Positions 8,460 through 16,791 of a stretch of 33,211 nucleotides of DNA are shown here, piece by piece. Position numbers and translations under genes: made by a program. This DNA is from Bradyrhizobium valentinum (GTDB lineage: Bacteria; Pseudomonadota; Alphaproteobacteria; Rhizobiales; Xanthobacteraceae), in the NCBI RefSeq assembly GCF_001440405.1, contig NZ_LLXX01000011.1, forward strand, positions 1 through 33,211, in the 5' to 3' direction. The notes beneath the pieces were generated by a model. It ran no database searches and was not told where the DNA came from. It was given only the letters and a program-made list of their open reading frames with translations. Each line of letters starts with the position of its first letter. Position 1 is the stretch's first letter.

Positions 8460-8746
8460 CGCATCCTCCCAAAGTGTTCACCGGCCGTTGATCCGGCCTG
8501 GCAACTTGAGGTTAATCCGGACCGCGTCCGGTTGCGAGAGCTGCTTTCAATTCAGCTCCCGGTTCAAGCTTGCAGTCGAAAATGGCATTACCTCGTCGAA
8601 CGCATATTGGTTTGTCAGGAAGCTTCGCCATTGGGGCGATTGCCCATGCGGCGACAAAGTGGCGTCGAACTCTCTGGCAAAAGCAAACCCAGAACGCGGA
8701 CCGAGGTCCTTTCCACCGGCACGTGATCAACCCGAACCATTTTGGC
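8460..8746. other. Intergenic stretch with no recognised gene
   Basis: These 287 bases separate the ends of two minus-strand genes. Both strands have short open frames, but none has a ribosome site, a plausible ATG and a recognisable product together. The only evident function is the SMP-30 gene's ribosome site at the left edge. Confidence 0.5.
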
Positions 8747-9523
8747 CTACGTCAAGCCTTCGTCGGGAATGTTCAATACCGTGCCACACGCCTTGCAGTG
8801 AACCGCATCGCTGTCATGGCGCTGCAGTCCGCAGGTCGGGCAGGCAAACCGCACCTTGTTGGGCGAGAGCAGCGCGCGGGCCAGATTGAAGAACAGTGTA
8901 ACGCCGAAAATCATGATGATGACCGTGATCATGCGGCCGGTCGTCCCCGACAGGGTGATGTCACCGAAGCCGGTCGTCGTCAGCGCCGTCACCGTGAAGT
9001 ACAGCGCGTCGGCATAATTCGATATCTGTGCGTTACGGAATTTCTGGGTCTCATAAACAATCGCTGTCATCACGAAGATGAAGACCGCAAGGTTGGTGAC
9101 GGCAAAGATCACCTCCTCGTTGCGCCGGAAGAACGTGCTGTCTTCGCGCAGCCGGGCCAGCATCTGGTAATCGCGCAACAGCCGCAATGTTCGCAGAATC
9201 CGCAGAAAGCCGCCGGCCTCTCCGGCGAGCGGCGCCAGAAACGAAATGATCGCGACAATGTCGGTCCAGGTCGAGAAGTGGGTGAAATCACGCAGCCGAT
9301 GCCGGCTGCCAAGAAGCCGTGCAGCAAAGTCCGTGAGGATCACGACGCCGAACAAAACGTCCAGCGCTTCAGTGATATTGTTGGAGGGAAGGAACGACGT
9401 CGCGATGATGAACAGGACCGTCACGACATCGAACATCAGAAGGGCGTAGCGGAAACGGACGCCCTCCGGCGTTGCGCCCTCATAGAGGCGTCGAATGTTC
9501 TTTTGCAGCGAGGCAAATGACAT
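8747..9523 (-). CDS. Six-TM voltage-gated-type K+ channel with C-terminal zinc ribbon
   Basis: A 258-residue ion channel with four N-terminal helices forming a voltage-sensor-like domain, then the pore. The S4-like helix has Arg at every third position (108, 111, 114, 117). The pore loop reads LTTTGFGDI (181-189), a K+ selectivity filter in which the usual GYG is GFG. After the last helix (about 198-219) the protein continues directly into a short cytoplasmic tail with Cys228, Cys231, Cys243 and Cys246 (CxxC-x11-CxxC), a zinc-ribbon pattern. There is no cyclic-nucleotide or RCK domain. The start is the ATG at 9523, with only a weak GAAG upstream. It stands alone. Whether it is truly voltage-gated cannot be read from sequence. 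Confidence 0.85.
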   Translation of the reverse strand: MSFASLQKNIRRLYEGATPEGVRFRYALLMFDVVTVLFIIATSFLPSNNITEALDVLFGVVILTDFAARLLGSRHRLRDFTHFSTWTDIVAIISFLAPLAGEAGGFLRILRTLRLLRDYQMLARLREDSTFFRRNEEVIFAVTNLAVFIFVMTAIVYETQKFRNAQISNYADALYFTVTALTTTGFGDITLSGTTGRMITVIIMIFGVTLFFNLARALLSPNKVRFACPTCGLQRHDSDAVHCKACGTVLNIPDEGLT

Positions 9524-9613
9524 GACGCTATCTTCACCATTCAGACGTTTGATTGCAATGTGCTGGCGGCGCGAAGAGGAATCGGCTTGCCTAAACCCAC
9601 TCGCAGGAGGAAG

Positions 9614-10621
9614 TCACTTCCGGTTCTGCGCCGCGCGCTCGATGAACGACACTTCGACGCCCTTCTTCAGAAACTTTGCCAATTTGTCGACGTCCCAATT
9701 TGTAAGACGGACGCAACCGTGCGATTCCGCCTTGCTGACTTTCGACGGATTGGACGTCCCGTGAATGCCATATCCTTCCGCTGAAAGTCCGATCCAATAG
9801 ACGCCAACGGGGTTGTTGGGGCCCGGCTTGATGGTGAAAGCGCGCCTGGATCTGACCTCCTTGAATTTGTAATCCGGATTGTAGCGATAATACGGAGAGA
9901 CATCGATCGAGGTCACCTTGAGCGTGCCGCTCGGCGTCGGCTTTTCCTCGCTGCCCACCGTCGCCGGAAAGAAGAAGATCAATTCGGAATTCGCGAAGGC
10001 CTTGACGGTTTGGGCCGACTTGTCGACCTCGATGCGCGTGACCGCCGGTTTCGTCCCGTTCGGCTTCGCCTCGCTTACCGCGACATTTGCCACGGAGATC
10101 GTTAGACCGGCCTCATCAAACTTCCTGCCGGGATTTAGAGCTGCGAGAAGCGTCTCGCTCATATGAAATTTTTCGGCGACGGCCTCGCGCGGACTGGTAT
10201 AGCCCAGTGACTTCAGGCTCTTCATGTCCTCCATCTTCGCCGGGAGCTTCTTCAGGAACGGCCCCTTCACGTCCTTTTCCGTGATCTTGTAGTCGACGAT
10301 AACAGCATCCGCACTGGTCGCGACCAGCGCAGCCCAGACTTCAGAAGTCAGGGGCAGTTTGTTCACGGCCAGGCCCTTGGCTTCGGCAAACGCCTTCAGG
10401 GCCTTCTCGGCATTTTCGCCAAGCTTGCCGTCGATCTCTCCGGGAGAGAAATTGGCGCGGTCGAGCAGCACCTGCGCCTTGACGATGGCCGGATGAATCT
10501 TGTCGTCGGCCGGCGCCTTGCCCTTGAACTCCGCCTTGTTGATCGTGGCAGCGTCCGGACCGGCAACGGCGGGACGGACGAGGCACGCGAGCAGGACCAT
10601 TCCGACCAAAAGACGGATCAT
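9614..10621 (-). CDS. Periplasmic L,D-transpeptidase (YkuD domain)
   Basis: A 335-residue exported enzyme that forms 3-3 cross-links in peptidoglycan or attaches proteins to it. A signal peptide (residues 1-20, ending AVA) is followed by a peptidoglycan-binding-like helical region (about 40-100: VLLDRANFSPGEIDGKLGEN). The C-terminal YkuD domain contains YGIHGTSNP and the catalytic SHGCVRLTNW with Cys303. Length and order match ErfK/YbiS-type exported L,D-transpeptidases. The ATG at 10621 has GGAGA eight bases upstream. The gene is separated from its neighbours by about 90-100 bases and is probably transcribed alone. Its partner proteins cannot be identified here. Confidence 0.92.
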   Translation of the reverse strand: MIRLLVGMVLLACLVRPAVAGPDAATINKAEFKGKAPADDKIHPAIVKAQVLLDRANFSPGEIDGKLGENAEKALKAFAEAKGLAVNKLPLTSEVWAALVATSADAVIVDYKITEKDVKGPFLKKLPAKMEDMKSLKSLGYTSPREAVAEKFHMSETLLAALNPGRKFDEAGLTISVANVAVSEAKPNGTKPAVTRIEVDKSAQTVKAFANSELIFFFPATVGSEEKPTPSGTLKVTSIDVSPYYRYNPDYKFKEVRSRRAFTIKPGPNNPVGVYWIGLSAEGYGIHGTSNPSKVSKAESHGCVRLTNWDVDKLAKFLKKGVEVSFIERAAQNRK

Positions 10622-10722
10622 CGGGAATCTCCAAAATACCGTCTAATAAGGATTTGGACGGGTCGGAGTTCCGTGCTGGCGGGCTGGCACAAGGAGAGCC
10701 GCGTAGTCCGTACATTCGACAA

Positions 10723-11346
10723 TCAATCCGGGCGGATCATCTCGAACATGTTTTCCGGCTTGATCTCGAAATAATCGCCGCGGCGGCCGGCGCGGACGAT
10801 GGGGTGGGCGAGCCCGGTCTGGTAGACGCCGTCCTTGATGAAGGCCTTGTCGATGTGCACGGCGACGACCTCGCCCAGCGTCAGCCAGGCCTGCGCCTTC
10901 TCGCCGTCCTTGCCCTGCAACTGGATGATCTGGGTCAGCTTGCATTCGAAGGCAACAGGGCTTTCCGCCACGCGGGGCACGTTGACAAGCTTGCAGGGCG
11001 CGGCCGTGAGCCCAGCGACCTTGAACTCATCGACATCACGGGCAACATGGGCGGCGGTCGCGTTCATCTGCTTCGCCAGATCCATTGTGGCGAGATTCCA
11101 GACGAACTCCCCGGTGTCCTGGATATTGCCCGCGCTGTCTTTCCAGTTGGTCGAGGAAAAGCCGATGATCGGCGGCACATAGCAGAAGGCGTTGAAGAAG
11201 CTGTAGGGCGCGAGATTGATATTGCCGTTGCCGTCGCGCGAGGAAATCCACCCGATCGGGCGCGGCGCGATGATGGCGTTGAAGGGATCGTGCTTGAGCC
11301 CGTGGCCGTTCTTCGGCTCGTAGAAATGCAGGTCTTTTTCGGTCAC
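10723..11346 (-). CDS. Flavin reductase-like FMN-binding protein
   Basis: A 207-residue protein with the split-barrel FMN-binding fold of the flavin reductase-like (DIM6/NTAB) family. The N-terminal region has NAIIAPRPIGWISS and NLAPYSFFNAFCYVPPIIGF, typical of this family, and the C-terminal half has ECKLTQIIQL and GEVVAVHI, also typical. Such proteins use NAD(P)H to reduce flavin or act as flavin-binding oxidoreductases. I chose GTG at 11346 because AAGGAAAA lies about ten bases upstream and conserved sequence begins just after it; the open frame back to 11409 reads into a repeat. No monooxygenase partner is adjacent, so the physiological role is open. Confidence 0.85.
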   Translation of the reverse strand: MTEKDLHFYEPKNGHGLKHDPFNAIIAPRPIGWISSRDGNGNINLAPYSFFNAFCYVPPIIGFSSTNWKDSAGNIQDTGEFVWNLATMDLAKQMNATAAHVARDVDEFKVAGLTAAPCKLVNVPRVAESPVAFECKLTQIIQLQGKDGEKAQAWLTLGEVVAVHIDKAFIKDGVYQTGLAHPIVRAGRRGDYFEIKPENMFEMIRPD

Positions 11347-11368
11347 GCTGGAATTTTCCTTGTTATTC

Positions 11369-11455
11369 GTAGCCCAGATGAAGCGAAGCGCATCCGGGGA
11401 ATGGCGCAAGCGGCCGGAGTCGCCCCGGATTACGCGTACGCTCCATCCGGGCTAC
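11369..11455. repeat. Palindromic intergenic repeat (GTAGCCC...GGGCTAC)
   Basis: The ends GTAGCCC (11369-11375) and GGGCTAC (11449-11455) pair exactly, and CATCCGGGG...CCCCGGAT pairs inside. It resembles a repeat family I recall between Bradyrhizobium genes. It lies between the TetR gene end (11496) and the flavin reductase start. Confidence 0.65.
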
Positions 11456-11495
11456 AGAGCTCTCGCAATGACGGAAGAGTCAACTGGCGAACGCG

Positions 11496-12104
11496 TCAAT
11501 TCGCCTTGGCGCGCGGCGACAAGCCGGCAATGACGAAATCGATCATTTGGTCGATCGTCGGGCCGGGCTTGGTGGCGCATTGTGCGATCATCTGCGGGTG
11601 GAAGAACCGCATCATCGCGGTGCAGGCGCACATCGCGGCCAGCGGCACATCGGCAACCTCGAATTCGCCTGATGCCGCACCCTGCCCGATCACGCTGCCG
11701 ATGGTCTCCGTGATCAACAACATATGGGCCACACAGACGTCCCAGTCCTCCTCCATCGCGATCTCGACCATCTCATGCAGCTTGGAATCGCCGACATAGC
11801 GCTCCGTGTTCATGCGATTGATGGTCTTCATAAGCTCGCGGAGGCGGACCGACGCCGGCCCGGGCGCCTGCGCGATCCGTTGCGCCTCGATCTCGACCTC
11901 GCCCATCAGGGTACGCGCCACGCCTTCGTGGATCGCCTTCTTCGAATCGAAGAAGCGATAGACGTTGGCGGGGCTCATGCGCAGTTCCTTGGCGATGTCG
12001 GCGACCGTCGTCTTCTGGTAGCCGATCTGCCTGAACAAACGCTCCGCCACCACGAGAATCCTTTCCCGGGTGTCGGTCTCGATGTGTTCCGAAATCAGCG
12101 TCAT
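11496..12104 (-). CDS. TetR-family transcriptional regulator of the efflux operon
   Basis: A 202-residue TetR/AcrR-type regulator. The N-terminal DNA-binding domain (about 10-60) contains VAERLFRQIGYQKTTVADIA and the recognition-helix segment MSPANVYRFFDSKKAI. The C-terminal part (about 65-200) is the ligand-binding/dimerisation region. It starts 19 bases after the stop of the RND pump gene, so it is the third gene of the efflux operon instead of the more usual divergent arrangement. By position it probably represses its own operon, and the palindrome at 16571-16592 is the likely operator. The ligand is unknown, likely a substrate of the pump. Confidence 0.9.
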   Translation of the reverse strand: MTLISEHIETDTRERILVVAERLFRQIGYQKTTVADIAKELRMSPANVYRFFDSKKAIHEGVARTLMGEVEIEAQRIAQAPGPASVRLRELMKTINRMNTERYVGDSKLHEMVEIAMEEDWDVCVAHMLLITETIGSVIGQGAASGEFEVADVPLAAMCACTAMMRFFHPQMIAQCATKPGPTIDQMIDFVIAGLSPRAKAN

Positions 12105-12123
12105 ATCAGCTCTTAATGTTCAA

Positions 12124-15100
12124 TTATTCTGCCGCGTCGGCAAGCGGAATTGCGTGCGGCCCGCGGGGATGCTCCTTGGCCTGATGCTGCGGCGCAAGAT
12201 CAGGCTGCTCGGCCTGGCCGCTCTCTTCCAGGCTCTTCCTGAACCACAGGGCGTAGAGGCCCGGCAGGTATAGCAGGGTCAGGAAGGTTGCAACGAACAA
12301 GCCGCCCATGATGGTGATCGCCATCGGCCCCCAGAAGGCGGAGCGCGACAGCGGGATCATCGCCAGAATCGCCGCCAGCGCCGTCAGCACCACCGGCCGG
12401 GCACGCCGGACGGTGGCCTCGACGATGGCCTCCTTGCGCGTCAGGCCCTGAGAGACGTCAGCCTCAATCTGATCGACCAGGATCACGGCGTTACGCATGA
12501 TCATACCGGCCAGCGCGATCAGGCCGAGCAGCGCCACGAAGCCGAACGGCTGGTTGGCGATATTGAGGCCGAGCGAGGCGCCGACGATGCCGAGCGGCGC
12601 GGTGAGGAAGACCAGGAACAGGCGCGAGAAGCTCTGCAACTGGATCATCAGCAGCGTCAGCATCACCATCACCATCAGCGGAAACAGCACGAAGATGGAG
12701 GCGTTGCCCTTGGCGGATTCCTCGAATGCGCCGCCCGGCTCGATCCGGTAGGCCGGTTCGAGGTGGTCGCGGATTTCCTTCAGCTTCGGCCAGATCTGGT
12801 TGGTGACGTCGGGCGCCTGCACGCCGTCGACGACATCGGTCCGCACCGTGATCGCCATATCGCGGTTACGCCGCCACATGATCGGCTCCTCGTGCGAATA
12901 TTCGATCTTGGCGATCTGCTGCAGCGGCACTGCGACGCCGTTGCGCGACGTCACGGTGAGGTCGCCGACGCTCTTGAGATCGAGCCGTTCGGACGGAACC
13001 GCACGCGCGACCACGCCGACCTTCTCGATGCCGTCGCGGATCGTCGTGACCTGTGCGCCCGAGATCAGCATGGCGAGCGCCTGCGAGACGTCCTGCGGAG
13101 TCAGGCCGAGCGCGCGGGCCCGATCCTGGTCGACCACCAGCTTCAGATAGGGTGACTGCTCGTTCCAGTCGAGCTGTGGCTCCAGAACGTTGGGATTCTG
13201 CTTCATGACGTCGCGGACCTTGTAGGCGATGTCACGCACGGTGTTGGCGTCGGGGCCGATCACGCGGAACTGGACCGGGAAACCGACCGGAGGGCCGAAA
13301 TTGAAGCGATCGATGCGCACGCGCGCTTCGCTCAGATCGCCCTCGGCAACCGCCTTCTCCAGCCGTGCCTTGATCCGCTCACGCGCCTCGACGTCCTTCG
13401 ACACGATCACGATCTCGGCAAAGGCCTCGTTCGGCAGTTGCGGATTGAGGCCGAGCCAGAAGCGCGGCGAGCCCTGGCCGACATAGGCAGTGTAGGTCGC
13501 GATATCCTTGTCGTCCTTGAGCAGCGCTTCCGCCTTCTTGACGGATTTCTCGGTGACGTTGAAGGCGGTACCTTCCGGCAGGCGCAACTGCAGGAACAAC
13601 TCGGGTCGCTCGGAAAGCGGGAAGAACTGCTGCTGCACTTGGCCAAAGCCGACGATCGAAAGCACGAACACGCCGACCGTTGCCGCCACTACCTTGATCC
13701 GGTGATCGACGCACCACTGCACCATGCTGCGCAGGATGCGATAGACCCGCGTCTCATAGATCGCGTGCGGATCGTGATTGTGGTGGACGACGATGTTGGG
13801 CAGCAGCTTGACGCCGATATAGGGCGTGAAGATCACCGCGACAAACCAGGAGGCGACCAGCGCGATCGCCACGATCCAGAAGATGCCGCCGGCATATTCG
13901 CCGACCGCCGAATTGGCAAAGCCGATGGGGAGGAAGCCAGCGGCCGTGACCAGCGTCCCCGTGAGCATCGGAAACGCAGTTGATTCCCAGGCAAAGGAGG
14001 CCGCGCGGACGCGGTCCCAGCCCTGTTCCATTTTCACTACCATCATCTCCACCGCGATGATGGCGTCGTCGACTAATAGGCCGAGCGCGATGATCAGCGC
14101 GCCGAGCGTGATGCGGTGCAGGTCGATCGACATCGCGTTCATGACGATGAAGACGATGGCGAGCACCAGCGGCACGGACATTGCCACCACGATGCCGGTG
14201 CGCCAGCCGAGCGCCACGAAGGAGACGAACAGCACGATCGCCAGCGCCTCGATGAAGGAATGCACGAACTCGCCGACGGCGCGCTCGACCACCTTTGGCT
14301 GGTCGGCGATCTGCTCGACCTCGATGCCCTGCGGCACCGCCTTCATGAAATCGGCGGTCGCCTTCTCGACCTCCTTGCCGAGCTCGAGGATGTTGGCGCC
14401 CTTGGTGGTGACCACGCCGATGCCGAGCGCGGGCTTGCCTTCCTGGCGAGCAACGAAGGTCGGCGGATCGACGAAACCATGCGTGACGGTGGCGATATCG
14501 CCGAGCCGGAACACGCGGCCATTGCTTTCGACCGGCGTTTCCGCAACCGCCTTGGCGCCATCGAGGGCGCCGGTGACGCGCAACGGCACGCGCTGCGAGG
14601 AGGTTTCGACGGTACCGGCCGGGGTGACGTTATTCTGCTTGGCGAGCGAATCGAACAACGCCTGCGGCGTGATGCCGAGCGTCGCCAGCTTGGCGTGGGA
14701 GAATTCAACGTAGATGCGCTCGTCCTGGGTACCGTAGAGATTGACCTTGGTGACACCAGGCACCTTCAACAGCCGCTGGCGCATGCCCTCGGCGGCCTTC
14801 TTCAACTGCGCGTAGTCCGCGCCGTCGCCGGTCATCATGTACAGAATGGAATCGACATCGGAGAATTCGTCGTTGACGTTCGGGCCGAGCAGGCCGGCGG
14901 GCAACTGACCCTGCACGTCGACGAGCTTCTTGCGCAGGAGATAAAACAGATAGGGCACGTCCTTCGGCGGGGTCGAATCCTTGAAGGTGACCTGCAGGGC
15001 CGTGAACGAAGGCTTGGAATAGGTCTGCACCTTCTCGAAGAATGGCAATTCCTGCAGCTTCTTCTCGATGGGGTCGGCGACCTGGGTCTGCATTTCCTGC

Positions 15101-15276
15101 GCGGTCGCGCCCGGCCAGATCGCGGAAACGTTCACCACCTTCACCGTGAAGAACGGATCCTCGGCGCGGCCGAGCCGCTCGTAGGAGAAGAAGCCGGCGG
15201 CGCCGAGCACAATCATCAGGAACAGGATCAGGGTCGGATGGCTCACCGCCCAGCCCGAGAGATTGAAGCGCTTCAT
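12124..15276 (-). CDS. RND-family multidrug efflux pump, inner-membrane subunit
   Basis: A 1050-residue resistance-nodulation-division transporter exporting substrates by proton antiport. It has the expected twelve-helix, two-large-periplasmic-loop layout. Helix 1 is ILFLMIVLGAAGFFSY, and helix 4 carries the proton-relay pair Asp403-Asp404 in LGLLVDDAIIAVE. The second-half segments GIVGASLGLNI and GLIALAGMIMRNAVILVDQI are also typical. The ATG at 15276 has GGAGAG five bases upstream. The membrane-fusion protein gene is 143 bases upstream, separated by a repeat element, and the TetR gene follows. No outer-membrane channel gene is present, so an unlinked TolC-like protein must complete the pump. 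Substrate specificity cannot be read here. Confidence 0.95.
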   Translation of the reverse strand: MKRFNLSGWAVSHPTLILFLMIVLGAAGFFSYERLGRAEDPFFTVKVVNVSAIWPGATAQEMQTQVADPIEKKLQELPFFEKVQTYSKPSFTALQVTFKDSTPPKDVPYLFYLLRKKLVDVQGQLPAGLLGPNVNDEFSDVDSILYMMTGDGADYAQLKKAAEGMRQRLLKVPGVTKVNLYGTQDERIYVEFSHAKLATLGITPQALFDSLAKQNNVTPAGTVETSSQRVPLRVTGALDGAKAVAETPVESNGRVFRLGDIATVTHGFVDPPTFVARQEGKPALGIGVVTTKGANILELGKEVEKATADFMKAVPQGIEVEQIADQPKVVERAVGEFVHSFIEALAIVLFVSFVALGWRTGIVVAMSVPLVLAIVFIVMNAMSIDLHRITLGALIIALGLLVDDAIIAVEMMVVKMEQGWDRVRAASFAWESTAFPMLTGTLVTAAGFLPIGFANSAVGEYAGGIFWIVAIALVASWFVAVIFTPYIGVKLLPNIVVHHNHDPHAIYETRVYRILRSMVQWCVDHRIKVVAATVGVFVLSIVGFGQVQQQFFPLSERPELFLQLRLPEGTAFNVTEKSVKKAEALLKDDKDIATYTAYVGQGSPRFWLGLNPQLPNEAFAEIVIVSKDVEARERIKARLEKAVAEGDLSEARVRIDRFNFGPPVGFPVQFRVIGPDANTVRDIAYKVRDVMKQNPNVLEPQLDWNEQSPYLKLVVDQDRARALGLTPQDVSQALAMLISGAQVTTIRDGIEKVGVVARAVPSERLDLKSVGDLTVTSRNGVAVPLQQIAKIEYSHEEPIMWRRNRDMAITVRTDVVDGVQAPDVTNQIWPKLKEIRDHLEPAYRIEPGGAFEESAKGNASIFVLFPLMVMVMLTLLMIQLQSFSRLFLVFLTAPLGIVGASLGLNIANQPFGFVALLGLIALAGMIMRNAVILVDQIEADVSQGLTRKEAIVEATVRRARPVVLTALAAILAMIPLSRSAFWGPMAITIMGGLFVATFLTLLYLPGLYALWFRKSLEESGQAEQPDLAPQHQAKEHPRGPHAIPLADAAE

Positions 15277-15317
15277 GTCACTCTCCAACTTCCAAAATCG
15301 GTTGCAGCGTCATTTCC

Positions 15318-15415
15318 TGCGACAAACGCGAAGCGTTTGCGCGAGGGAGCGAAGCGACGAAGCAATCCACACTTCCTTGTTGCGACATGGATTGCTTCGC
15401 TTCGCTCGCAATGAC
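15318..15415. repeat. Dispersed palindromic repeat inside the efflux operon
   Basis: The spacer between the two pump genes holds the small palindrome CAAACGC-GAA-GCGTTTG (15323-15339) and longer arms at 15349-15369 and 15388-15405 (GAAGCAATCCA with TGGATTGCTTC). It ends in GCAATGACGG five bases from the fusion-protein stop. It resembles repeats I know from Bradyrhizobium intergenic regions. Confidence 0.65.
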
Positions 15416-15419
15416 GGGA

Positions 15420-16526
15420 CTAAAACGACAGCGACGAGACCACCCGGACCTTCTGGGCCGGATCGAGCTTCTGCACGCCGAGCGCGACCACCCTGGCGCC
15501 ATCATTGACGCCGCCGGAGATCACGACGGAATTGGTCTCATAGGATTTCACGACGACCGGCTTCAGCGTCACTGCGCCGGTTTCGTCGACGATATAGAGC
15601 GAGGGATTGCCACCCTGGCTAAACAGCGCCGACAGCGGCAGCTTCGCTACGCGCTCGGTCGCGGCATCCGCCAGCGTCAGCGTCGCGGTCATCCCGAGCG
15701 ACACCTTGTCGTCGGCTTCCGGCAGCGAGAACTTTGCGAGGTAGGTCCGGGTCGCGGGATCGGCCGACGGCGCGATCTCGCGCAGCTTCGCGGTATATTT
15801 CTTCTCCGCATCCGACCACAGCGTCACGGTGGCTGAGCCGGACTTGGCGCGGCCAACCAGCGTTTCAGGGATAGCGACCACGGCTTCCTTCTCGCCAAAG
15901 CGCGCGACGCGGATCGCGGTCTGCCCGGAGGCCACGACCTGCCCGGGATCGATCAGGGTCGCGGTGACGACGCCGCGGCTGTCGGCCAGCAGCGTCGCAT
16001 AAGACAGAGAATTCTTGGTGAGTTCGACCTGCCGCTCGGCGCGATTAAGACGTGCGCGTGCTTCATCGGCGGCGGCGCGGCTCTGATCCATCTGCGCATC
16101 GGTGGTCCAGCCCTTGGCGCGCAGATCCTTGGCGCGCTGCTCGGAAGCGCTCGCCTGCGCCAGCACGCCGGTGGCGGCGCGGAATTCGGCCTCTGCCTGC
16201 TCGGCCTGCAGTTTCAGATCGACCTCGTCGAGGGTGGCGAGCGGCTGGCCGACATCCACCGTCTGGCCGACCTCGACCAGGCGCCGGGCGACCTTGCCGG
16301 GGACCCGAAAGCCCATGTCAGTCTCGATCCGAGGCCGAATGGTGCCGACAAAGCTGCGCTCGGGCGTCTCAGCCGAATAATGCACGGTGGCGACCAGAAC
16401 CGGGCGTCCGGAAGCCGGCGCCTCGGCGGCCTTTTCATTGCAACCGGCCAGGACGAACACCGCAAAGGCCAGCGATGCTCCCGTCAAGAGCTTGTAATAG
16501 CTAGCGAAAATTGAGCGGGCGAACAT
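15420..16526 (-). CDS. Efflux RND transporter periplasmic adaptor (membrane-fusion lipoprotein)
   Basis: A 368-residue membrane-fusion protein linking the RND pump to an outer-membrane channel. The N-terminal signal ends in a lipobox (LAGC) with Cys29 as the lipidation site, anchoring it to the periplasmic face of the inner membrane. The order is half-lipoyl domain (GFRVPGKVARRLVEVGQTVD), a short alpha-helical hairpin (about 100-165), the second lipoyl half (SRGVVTATLIDPGQVVASG), a beta-barrel, and the membrane-proximal domain. I chose ATG 16526 because GGAGAG lies five bases upstream, the same arrangement as the pump gene; ATG 16538 lacks a ribosome site. First gene of the efflux operon. Its stop lies almost against the repeat at 15318-15415. 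Confidence 0.93.
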   Translation of the reverse strand: MFARSIFASYYKLLTGASLAFAVFVLAGCNEKAAEAPASGRPVLVATVHYSAETPERSFVGTIRPRIETDMGFRVPGKVARRLVEVGQTVDVGQPLATLDEVDLKLQAEQAEAEFRAATGVLAQASASEQRAKDLRAKGWTTDAQMDQSRAAADEARARLNRAERQVELTKNSLSYATLLADSRGVVTATLIDPGQVVASGQTAIRVARFGEKEAVVAIPETLVGRAKSGSATVTLWSDAEKKYTAKLREIAPSADPATRTYLAKFSLPEADDKVSLGMTATLTLADAATERVAKLPLSALFSQGGNPSLYIVDETGAVTLKPVVVKSYETNSVVISGGVNDGARVVALGVQKLDPAQKVRVVSSLSF

Positions 16527-16554
16527 CGGACTCTCCATCGCAGATCTGATGAAG

Positions 16555-16583
16555 AGTATTGAATGGCGAATGACGAATGTCAA
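16555..16583 (-). promoter_or_regulatory. Sigma-70-type promoter of the efflux operon
   Basis: On the minus strand TTGACA (16583-16578) is followed after exactly 17 bases by AATACT (16560-16555), 29 bases before the chosen start of the adaptor gene. The -35 box is a perfect consensus and the -10 box matches four of six positions. This is the best promoter I see in the window. Confidence 0.6.
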
Positions 16584-16592
16584 TATTCGTCA
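16571..16592. promoter_or_regulatory. Candidate TetR operator overlapping the -35 box
   Basis: TGACGAAT (16571-16578) and ATTCGTCA (16585-16592) are perfect 8-base inverted repeats separated by GTCAAT, 22 bases in all. The -35 hexamer of the efflux promoter lies inside it, so a bound dimer would block RNA polymerase. It is assigned to the operon's TetR protein by position only. Confidence 0.55.
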
Positions 16593-16791
16593 GTGATCAT
16601 GAATTCGTGAAGGGAACTGAGGTTAAGGGGTAATTGCTTTCTGGAAGGAGTTCGCATCCGCCGACCACTGGGTGGGCATTCCGGACGAGCGCAGCGATCC
16701 GGGGACAGCCTTGGCGCAACGCGAACCTCCGCCTCGGCTCATCCGGCCATGCGGCTACCTCCGGTCCGCGGTCAAAGCCCGCCATCGCTGA

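Noticed and set aside
8512..8730. Possible 72-codon minus-strand gene in the 8460-8746 gap
   Set aside because: It starts with TTG, has no ribosome site, and the product matches nothing I recognise.
14116..15414. Plus-strand open frame (432 codons) opposite the RND pump
   Set aside because: His/Asp/Arg-rich antisense reading of a conserved gene, with no domain or ribosome site.
16671..16760. Possible further dispersed repeat upstream of the efflux operon
   Set aside because: Only fragments (GGACGAGCGCAGCGATCCGG, CTCATCCGGCC) look familiar and no clear inverted arms are present.
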